Shown: positions 6,506 through 11,276 of the stretch, piece by piece | Numbering within the stretch: position 1 is the first letter of the stretch | How the letters are laid out: the number at the start of each line of letters is the position of its first letter | Assembly: GCA_937926325.1 (NCBI GenBank) | Contig: CALAZQ010000550.1 | Location: 1 to 11,276, forward strand | Source of the DNA: an uncultured Planctomycetaceae bacterium | GTDB lineage: Bacteria; Planctomycetota; Planctomycetia; Pirellulales; UBA1268 | Direction of reading: 5' to 3' | Length of the DNA stretch: 11,276 nucleotides | Made by a program: the position numbers and the translations under genes | Notes under the pieces: model-generated | The model's input: the letters and a program-made list of their open reading frames with translations, nothing else | Told to the model about the DNA's origin: nothing | Database searches by the model: none

Positions 6506-7396
6506 ATGAGCCAGCCGACCACCGCCCAGCCCCCCGCCCAGCATCGCCCCGCCGCCGCCCGGCCCGGCAGTGACGCCGGTGACGATACCGCAGCGGTCGA
6601 GCCAGCAATCGGCTGGCACTGCACCCACACGTTTTATTCATTCGACCGCGGCCGGCTGGCCGGGCTCTCCGCGGCTGACCGTGAAGCGGGTCTGGCCGCC
6701 TTCCGGGAAATTCTCGACGGTGAGGTCGATCAGCCGGTGCGGCTCCAGAAATGGATTGTGCCCGGCCACAAGGCCGACTTTGGACTGATGGCACTCGATC
6801 CGTCACCGCACAAGGTCGATGGTGTGCACCAGCGATTGTTGTCCAGTCCGCTGGGGCCGGCGATTGTGCCAACCTACTCCTTCGTCGGCCTTACCGAGGT
6901 GAGCGAGTATCTGCCCACGGTCGAGCAGTTCGCCGCCAAACTCGTCAAACACGGCGAGGATCCCGAGACCGCGAGCTACAAGGCCAAGGTCCAGGGCTAT
7001 GCCGCCCGAGAGCCGATGATGCACAAGGCCCGGCTCGAGCCCGACTTTCCGGCCTGGCCCTGTGCCTGCTTCTATCCGATGAACAAGAAACGCAAGGTCG
7101 GCGAAAACTGGTTCACCCTGCCGTTTTCGGAGCGGAGCCGGCTGATGGCTGAACATGGCGCCAGCGGGATGAAGTTCGGTGGCAAGGTCAGCCAGCTGAT
7201 CACGGTCTCGGTCGGACTCGATGACTGGGAGTGGGGGGTGACGCTCTGGGCCCGCCGCCCTGAGTTCCTCAAAGAAATCGTCTACACGATGCGGTTCGAT
7301 GAGGCGAGCGCTCGCTATGCCGAGTTCGGCCCCTTCTACACCGGGTATGTTGCCACCGCCGAGGAGATCCTGCGGCATTGCCGGCTGCTGGCGTAG
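6506..7396 (+). CDS. hemQ: Coproheme decarboxylase HemQ/ChdC (chlorite dismutase superfamily)
   Basis: HemQ performs the last step of the coproporphyrin-dependent heme pathway: it oxidatively decarboxylates iron-coproporphyrin III (coproheme) with hydrogen peroxide to heme b, in the cytoplasm. The 296-aa product carries family signatures: CFYPMNKKR with Y190, aligning with the catalytic tyrosine; NWFTLPFSERSRLMAEHG with H217, the expected proximal heme ligand; QLITVSVGLDDWEWGVTLWA; and the C-terminal YTMRFDEASARYAEFGPFYTG. Residues 1-35 form an extra Pro/Ala/Gln-rich, probably disordered extension before the core, which begins near GWHCTHTFYSF. The start is uncertain: ATG at 6506 was chosen, GTG at 6491 is in frame and adds five residues, and neither has a clear Shine-Dalgarno. 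It is transcribed divergently from the WXG100 operon and ends 4 bp from the end of the convergent YdjY-type gene, so no room is left for a terminator. Confidence 0.95.
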   Translation: MSQPTTAQPPAQHRPAAARPGSDAGDDTAAVEPAIGWHCTHTFYSFDRGRLAGLSAADREAGLAAFREILDGEVDQPVRLQKWIVPGHKADFGLMALDPSPHKVDGVHQRLLSSPLGPAIVPTYSFVGLTEVSEYLPTVEQFAAKLVKHGEDPETASYKAKVQGYAAREPMMHKARLEPDFPAWPCACFYPMNKKRKVGENWFTLPFSERSRLMAEHGASGMKFGGKVSQLITVSVGLDDWEWGVTLWARRPEFLKEIVYTMRFDEASARYAEFGPFYTGYVATAEEILRHCRLLA

Positions 7397-7400
7397 GGCG

Positions 7401-8126
7401 TCAGTCGTTGGGCCGTTGCTGCGGCTGGCCCGTCGCCTTGGTAAAGATCAACTCAACTGGGGTGCCCCGCGGGGGAATCCGTTCGGCGAAGGCTTCAAAC
7501 AGCAGCGCCTCGTTGGCCTGGGAACTGGCGATCGGCAGATCGAGCATGGCAGTGGGAAAATTCGAGACGCAGACCAGATCACCGCCGTCGGCCTGATAGT
7601 ACTCAACGCCAGTTGACGGGTCTTTCCAGAACTGGCTGCCGGCGAAAACCCAGTGGCAGTCCAACTGCTTGCCGGTGCGACTGTCCCGCACCCACCGCTG
7701 GGCTGGTAGGCAGTGCTCCCCCTCGGTATCTCGCCAGCAGACCTCAACTGCAACGGCATCTCCGGTCGCGGGCCGATATGCACCATCGAACGAGGCTGGG
7801 CTGCCGGGCTTGAGCCCGATGGCCAGGAGGGCGGTGTGGACCAGCCGGGCCGATGCGTCAACCACAACGACCGACTCGTGCTCTTTCGTCTTCGGCGGAC
7901 AGGCGAAGAACTCGATCGGCCCATCGGCAAGGGCGACCCGGCCGCCGACGACCACCCGCTTGCCCGGTGGGTCGATCCAGACGGCGGCGGTCGGAGAGAG
8001 CCGTTTGAGGTCTGGGTGGCGGTCGCTGGCGGCGGGATCGGTCGCTCCTGCCGGTGCCGCCTCCCAGGCGACGGGAAGCAGGCAGACGACGAGAAGGGCA
8101 GCGCAGGGCGGTCGAAAAAGTGACAT
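7401..8126 (-). CDS. Secreted YdjY-like domain protein
   Basis: A 241-residue protein of unknown biochemical role. The N-terminus (basic R5, hydrophobic run of about residues 8-21, AGA before T29) is a plausible Sec signal peptide cleaved near 28/29, placing the protein in the periplasm or outside. The rest matches the YdjY-like family, named after an E. coli protein: GGRVALADGPIEFFACPPKTKEHES (61-85), VHTALLAIGLKPG (96-108), a WVFAGSQFWKD motif (159-169), GGDLVCVSNFPTAMLDLP (181-198) and a C-terminal AFAERIPPRGTPVELIF (212-228). From memory this long, cysteine-containing form is widespread in planctomycetes. The ATG at 8126 is chosen because it gives the signal peptide; the upstream frame extension lacks one. 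It stands alone on this strand, convergent with hemQ and divergent from the gene at 8311. Confidence 0.88.
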   Translation of the reverse strand: MSLFRPPCAALLVVCLLPVAWEAAPAGATDPAASDRHPDLKRLSPTAAVWIDPPGKRVVVGGRVALADGPIEFFACPPKTKEHESVVVVDASARLVHTALLAIGLKPGSPASFDGAYRPATGDAVAVEVCWRDTEGEHCLPAQRWVRDSRTGKQLDCHWVFAGSQFWKDPSTGVEYYQADGGDLVCVSNFPTAMLDLPIASSQANEALLFEAFAERIPPRGTPVELIFTKATGQPQQRPND

Positions 8127-8186
8127 GGCGTGTCTCGGGGCAGGCGGCGATGGACGGCGGGGCTGGCTGCTTGAAGATTCGGGGGC

Positions 8187-8195
8187 TGGTATAGT
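8187..8195 (+). promoter_or_regulatory. Extended -10 promoter (TGGTATAGT) for the 625-aa/PLPBP operon
   Basis: TATAGT (8190-8195) preceded by TG one base earlier fits an extended -10 element; the best -35-like string, TTGAAG at 8171-8176, is 13 bp away, too close for a standard promoter, but an extended -10 tolerates a poor -35. Transcription would start near 8202, giving a leader of about 110 nt to the ATG at 8311. The site sits between two divergent genes. Confidence 0.4.
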
Positions 8196-8297
8196 TTGGG
8201 CGATCGCGAGACCGGCGTTCCCTATCGTACGGTGTTCCGGCCGGTGTGAGGTTTGCCCAACGCGGGCCTGGCGGTCTACGGAGTAGGTTCGGAAGGC

Positions 8298-8304
8298 GAG
8301 GAGG
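8298..8304 (+). promoter_or_regulatory. Ribosome binding site GAGGAGG of the 625-aa gene
   Basis: GAGGAGG ends 6 nt before the ATG at 8311, a near-ideal Shine-Dalgarno that fixes this start. Confidence 0.75.
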
Positions 8305-8310
8305 CGTCCG

Positions 8311-10188
8311 ATGGCGGGTGTGAAACAGAAAAAGCGGCCGAATCCGGAGGCAGCGGTCAACGGCCGGCTGCCGACAGTGCTCAAGCCCTCAGCCAACGGC
8401 ACGGCTGCCGCCGCGACATCGGCACCTGGCGGTCAGAAGCAGGCAGCAGTTCCGGCCACCGGGGCTCGAAGCCGGCCCGCGATGAGGCGGCTGACCAGAA
8501 ACCGACTCACGGACCAGCTTCGTCAGGCCGCTGCCCGCTGTGAGTCGAGGCCACTGGCTCAATTGGTCAGACGACTGGGCGGCGTGTTAACCGGCAAGCC
8601 GTGTGACGAGCGGCGGCTGCGACAGAGCCGTGTGCTGCTGGCCGACTGCCTCGATGGGGCGCTCCGGGCTGACAATCAAGTCGATCGCTGGCCTGTCTGC
8701 GAAGCGGTCGCCTGGGGAGTTGCCTGGCTGGTTCGGAACAAGCAGGCGGATGCCACCGCCGGCGGCCTGCTTGAACGGCTGGTGCAGCTTGCCGATCGGG
8801 CGATCGGCGGAGGATCGGTCGACCGGCGGTTGGCCGCCCCTTTCGCACTGACCCTGGCAGGGCTCTTCGCTGACATCGAGGGCTGCCGTGCAATCGATAG
8901 AGTGACGCGGGATGAGCTTGAGCGAGATGTTGCTGCAACAGTCGGAGAGGCGGGCGGCCTGCGGTGCGATGCCAGCGACGACATGCTGTCTGCGGTCTGC
9001 GGCTGGCTCCGCTGCTGTGAGGCGATCGCAGCGACCGGGGCGAACCCACTGCCGAAGTCTGCGGTGAAAGCGATCGATCGGGCGGTTGCTGCGGCCGTGC
9101 GGCTGCTTGGCCGCGGCGGCCGGCCGGTCATGGCAACGACGTCCGGTGGCCGCAGAAATGTTGAGCCATTGCTGCGGGCAGCGAGCCGGGGCCGCCGCAA
9201 GCTGGCCGCGACGGTCGCGGCTCTCACCGCAGGCCGGAACCTGTCAGGCGATGGCCGCTGGAATGAAAAAGGCCTGCTGCCGGGTTCTTTTCATGACCAG
9301 CAGGCCGCCGTTGCCCTGCTCCGCAGTGGCTGGACCCGAGATGCCGTCCGAGTGCTCGTCACCTATCAGTCGGACGTGCCCCGGCTCGAGATCGCCGTCG
9401 GCAGTCGGCTGGTGGTGGCCGGCCCCTGGGAGCAGACAGTCGAACGAGACGGCAGCCCATTGCCCTTGGTCGGCAGCTGGCGGTCGAGCCGTTGGGAAGC
9501 CAACGACGAGGCGGTCTATTTTGAAATGGTGGCCGACCTTGCTGAGGGACTCCGGCTGGAGCGGGCGGTGCTGGTGCTGACGGAAGACAATGTGGTGCTG
9601 CTCGGCGATGCTGTCATACTGCCGACCGCCGGCTATGGCGATCAGCCAGCCGAGCTTGCCCACCCGCTCTGTCTGCGATCGACGCTCTCCCTGCCCCCGA
9701 CAATTGGCATCGAAGCCTGCGACGAGACAACCGAAGTTTTCGGCTGTGACCTCAAGCCGAGGTTTTTGGCCTTGCCAATCGGCCTGCCGGAGTGGCGGCA
9801 GCGGACCGATCGGGGCAGCCTGGTGGCAGTCGACCAGCGGCTGACGCTCAACCAGATGAGTCCGGTCAGTCGCCTCTATGCCCCGCTCTGGCTCGATCTC
9901 GATGCCCGGCGGCTCCGACGGCTCCGGCGGCAGCCAGAGGAAACCCAGCGAACCTGGCGGCAGCTGACGGTTGCCGACACCCGCGAGCGGCTCACCAGCG
10001 ATCAGGCGGTGGGCTATCGAATCCAGGCAGGGCTCGACCAGTGGCTTGTCTATCGCTCCCTCGACGAACCGCGGAACCGAACCCTGCTCGGCTGCAACCT
10101 GTCATGCGAATTCTTTGCCGGCCGATTCGGAACCGACGGCGAGGCGGTGCGGTCGATGGAGGTGTTCGACGAGCATGACGCCGGCTGA
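8311..10188 (+). CDS. Conserved-looking protein of unknown function (625 aa), helical plus beta-rich halves
   Basis: I do not recognise a named family with confidence. Residues 1-60 are basic and low-complexity (KQKKRP, then Ala/Pro/Gly-rich) without a signal peptide. Residues about 60-305 look like a bundle or toroid of Ala/Arg/Leu-rich helices. From about 316 (GRWNEKGLLPGSFHDQQAAVALLRSGW) to the end the pattern is alternating hydrophobic strands rich in Trp/Glu, with PRLEIAVGSRLVVAGPWEQ (357-375), VGSWRSSRWEANDEAVYFEM (387-406) and RAVLVLTEDNVVLLGDAVIL (418-437). This order, alpha-helical then beta-sandwich, is reminiscent of heparinase II/III-like polysaccharide lyases, but I see no confirmed catalytic set and would not assign a substrate. 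It is first in an operon with the PLPBP gene, overlapping it by 14 bp, which suggests coupled expression but not a shared pathway. Confidence 0.85.
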   Translation: MAGVKQKKRPNPEAAVNGRLPTVLKPSANGTAAAATSAPGGQKQAAVPATGARSRPAMRRLTRNRLTDQLRQAAARCESRPLAQLVRRLGGVLTGKPCDERRLRQSRVLLADCLDGALRADNQVDRWPVCEAVAWGVAWLVRNKQADATAGGLLERLVQLADRAIGGGSVDRRLAAPFALTLAGLFADIEGCRAIDRVTRDELERDVAATVGEAGGLRCDASDDMLSAVCGWLRCCEAIAATGANPLPKSAVKAIDRAVAAAVRLLGRGGRPVMATTSGGRRNVEPLLRAASRGRRKLAATVAALTAGRNLSGDGRWNEKGLLPGSFHDQQAAVALLRSGWTRDAVRVLVTYQSDVPRLEIAVGSRLVVAGPWEQTVERDGSPLPLVGSWRSSRWEANDEAVYFEMVADLAEGLRLERAVLVLTEDNVVLLGDAVILPTAGYGDQPAELAHPLCLRSTLSLPPTIGIEACDETTEVFGCDLKPRFLALPIGLPEWRQRTDRGSLVAVDQRLTLNQMSPVSRLYAPLWLDLDARRLRRLRRQPEETQRTWRQLTVADTRERLTSDQAVGYRIQAGLDQWLVYRSLDEPRNRTLLGCNLSCEFFAGRFGTDGEAVRSMEVFDEHDAG

Positions 10189-10927
10189 GCACGATACGGC
10201 GGGATCGGACGAGCCCTCCCCGGAAACGCAGGCTCGCTGCCGCGCCAACTGGCAGGCGATCAACGACCGGGTGGCAGCCGCCTGCCGTCGAGCGGGCCGC
10301 CCGGCCGACGCGGTTCGAGTCATCGGTGTCACAAAATATGTCGGCCTGCCCCTGACGCGGGCCGTGCTGGCAGCCGGCTGCCGCGATCTGGGGGAAAGCC
10401 GTCCTCAGGCGCTTTGGGAAAAAGCCACCGCGATCGGCGCAGAACCTACGCCGCCGCGCTGGCATCTGATCGGCCATCTTCAACGCAACAAGGTTGCCAA
10501 AACCCTTGCTGTCAGGCCGCTGATCCATACCGTGGACAGCGAGCGGTTGGCCGTGGCCCTCAGTCGGGAGGCAATAGCCGGTGGAAACGAGGCCGAGTTG
10601 CTGATCGAGATCAACCTGGCTGGTGATACCGGCCGCAGTGGTGTCGAACCGTCAGCGGCAGCCGAGCTGGTCAGTCAGGTCAATGGCCTTCCGGGTTTGC
10701 GACTGCTGGGGCTGATGGGCATGGCCAGTCATCCAGAGGCAGGCCGCGACCCCCGGCAGGAGTTTGCCGGCCTGCGGCGGCTGCGTGATCAGCTTGTCGA
10801 CCGCTTCCCTGAAGCAGGCGGGCTCTCTGAGCTGTCAATGGGAATGAGTGGCGACTTCGAGGCCGCCATCCTCGAAGGCAGCACCATGGTGCGGATTGGT
10901 TCAGCGCTGTTCGAAGGGCTTGAGTGA
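10175..10927 (+). CDS. yggS: PLP-binding homeostasis protein, YggS/PROSC family
   Basis: PLPBP proteins bind pyridoxal 5'-phosphate and keep vitamin B6 and amino acid pools balanced; no catalytic activity is established for the family. The 250-aa product is near the usual 230 aa, with about 20 extra N-terminal residues. Visible signatures: VIGVTKY with K54 as the Schiff-base lysine, LGESRPQ (72-78; most homologues have GEN, so an Asn is replaced by Ser), WHLIGHLQRNK (96-106), HTVDS, LIEINLAGDTGRSG, LMGMASH, and the phosphate-binding end LSMGMSGDFEAAI..GSTMVRIGSALFEG. The ATG at 10175 lies inside the previous gene (14-bp overlap); GGAGG at 10158-10162 is a possible but rather distant Shine-Dalgarno. 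The fold is expected to be a single alanine-racemase-type barrel in the cytoplasm. Confidence 0.93.
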   Translation: MTPAEHDTAGSDEPSPETQARCRANWQAINDRVAAACRRAGRPADAVRVIGVTKYVGLPLTRAVLAAGCRDLGESRPQALWEKATAIGAEPTPPRWHLIGHLQRNKVAKTLAVRPLIHTVDSERLAVALSREAIAGGNEAELLIEINLAGDTGRSGVEPSAAAELVSQVNGLPGLRLLGLMGMASHPEAGRDPRQEFAGLRRLRDQLVDRFPEAGGLSELSMGMSGDFEAAILEGSTMVRIGSALFEGLE

Positions 10928-10974
10928 GCGGTCGGAGCGATCGTAGTACGACGATGCTGGCAATGCCGCCGCTC

Positions 10975-11105
10975 GGGGGTGCCCCTGCCCACTCGCTTGA
11001 CGTTCACTCCGGCCATCCAGGCCGTCGTTCACTGCCTGTGCGCTGCGCTTTCGCCCTCCGGGCTTCGCTTGCTTTCAGAGCACGCTCGTGGGCACGGGCA
11101 CCCCC
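10975..11105. repeat. 131-bp element bounded by 18-bp inverted repeats (17 of 18 match)
   Basis: The left arm GGGGGTGCCCCTGCCCAC (10975-10992) is the reverse complement of the right arm GTGGGCACGGGCACCCCC (11088-11105) except at one base. Inside are an 8-bp direct repeat CGTTCACT (11001-11008 and 11026-11033) flanking GGCC-N5-GGCC, and a GCCC-TCC-GGGC mini-hairpin (11053-11063). No transposase frame is present. It could be a MITE-like or REP/BIME-like element, or a large stem-loop at the end of the PLPBP transcript, whose stop lies 47 bp upstream. Confidence 0.6.
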
Positions 11106-11158
11106 TCGCTCGTCCCCTGGGTGATGTGGCAGGAAGCCGGGAGCGGGAGCGACCGGAC

Positions 11159-11207
11159 GGCAGTACGTTGGGCACCTCGCGTATTCCGGTTCGCCCCACC
11201 AACTGCC
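11159..11207. repeat. Bulged inverted repeat
   Basis: GGCAG (11159-11163) and TTGG (11168-11171) can pair with the contiguous CCAACTGCC (11199-11207), leaving a 4-nt bulge TACG and a 27-nt loop. It is one of a series of foldable units in this gene-free stretch; no function is assigned. Confidence 0.4.
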
Positions 11208-11211
11208 ACCC

Positions 11212-11228
11212 GGCGACAGGATGTCGCC
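11212..11228. repeat. Perfect 7-bp hairpin, GGCGACA-GGA-TGTCGCC
   Basis: A perfect stem with a 3-nt loop. Its core CGACAGGATG (11214-11223) recurs at the right edge of the window (11267-11276), pointing to a family of similar palindromes. Confidence 0.65.
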
Positions 11229-11239
11229 AATGAGCACCA

Positions 11240-11255
11240 GCGGGCGGAGGCCCGC
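11240..11255. repeat. Perfect 6-bp hairpin, GCGGGC-GGAG-GCCCGC
   Basis: A GC-only 6-bp stem with a 4-nt loop, 11 bp after the previous hairpin. There is no T tract after it on either strand that would make it a standard intrinsic terminator. Confidence 0.55.
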
Positions 11256-11276
11256 CAAGGAAAGGCCGACAGGATG

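Larger units (their letters stand above)
10928..11276. other. Gene-free region packed with inverted repeats
   Basis: No reading frame here shows protein-like composition or family motifs on either strand. Instead there are, in order, an 18-bp inverted repeat pair enclosing 95 bp, a bulged stem (11159-11207), two tight hairpins (11212-11228, 11240-11255) and a repeated 10-mer. This dense symmetry suggests a non-coding repeat region. The last bases end in ATG, which might be a start codon but fits the hairpin repeat better. Confidence 0.6.

Noticed and set aside
6213..6872. Minus-strand open frame of 219 codons overlapping hemQ and the WXG100 gene
   Set aside because: It overlaps two well-supported genes and its translation is Arg/Pro-rich, typical of a GC-rich shadow frame.
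8199..8208. GCGATCGC octamers, also seen near 5556 and 9023
   Set aside because: The octamer resembles the cyanobacterial HIP1 repeat, but three copies in 11 kb of GC-rich sequence is not striking, and two are inside coding regions.
11004..11258. Minus-strand open frame of 84 codons in the gene-free right end
   Set aside because: It lies entirely within the inverted-repeat cluster; its sequence is explained by the hairpins and no coding signature is seen.

Overview
The window looks like the chromosome of a planctomycete, most likely from the Pirellulales group. This is inferred from high GC, several protein families I associate with planctomycetes (a secreted YdjY-like domain protein, a 195-residue helical protein next to WXG100-like proteins, a coiled-coil FtsK/EccC-like ATPase), a HemQ-type heme enzyme, and intergenic DNA rich in inverted repeats. 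No rRNA, tRNA, transposase or CRISPR array was seen.

Layout. (1) Positions 1-676, minus strand: pxpB, the 5-oxoprolinase subunit B, running off the left edge. (2) Positions 727-6283, minus strand: a compact four-gene operon, transcribed from 6283 leftwards. It encodes a 90-aa WXG100 protein, a 195-aa helical protein (GTG start), a 78-aa WXG100-like protein coupled to it by an ATGA overlap, and a 1462-aa membrane-anchored FtsK/SpoIIIE-EccC-like ATPase. This resembles a minimal type VII secretion (ESX/WXG100) module, but without the other known ESX or Ess membrane parts. It is the most interesting system in the window. (3) Positions 6284-6505: divergent control region with two adjacent dyads and a hairpin with a T-rich tail. 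(4) Positions 6506-7396, plus strand: hemQ (chdC), coproheme decarboxylase. (5) Positions 7401-8126, minus strand: secreted YdjY-domain protein, ending 4 bp from the end of hemQ. (6) Positions 8127-8310: divergent promoter region. (7) Positions 8311-10927, plus strand: a two-gene operon of an unrecognised 625-aa protein and a PLP-binding homeostasis protein (YggS family), overlapping by 14 bp. (8) Positions 10928-11276: no gene; a cluster of inverted repeats and hairpins that reads as a non-coding repeat region.

How the genes fit together. The WXG100/ATPase operon is a self-contained unit: small helical candidate substrates made first, then the ATPase that could move them. HemQ, PLPBP and PxpB are housekeeping enzymes of heme synthesis, vitamin B6 homeostasis and oxoproline recycling, with no evident link to the secretion-like operon.
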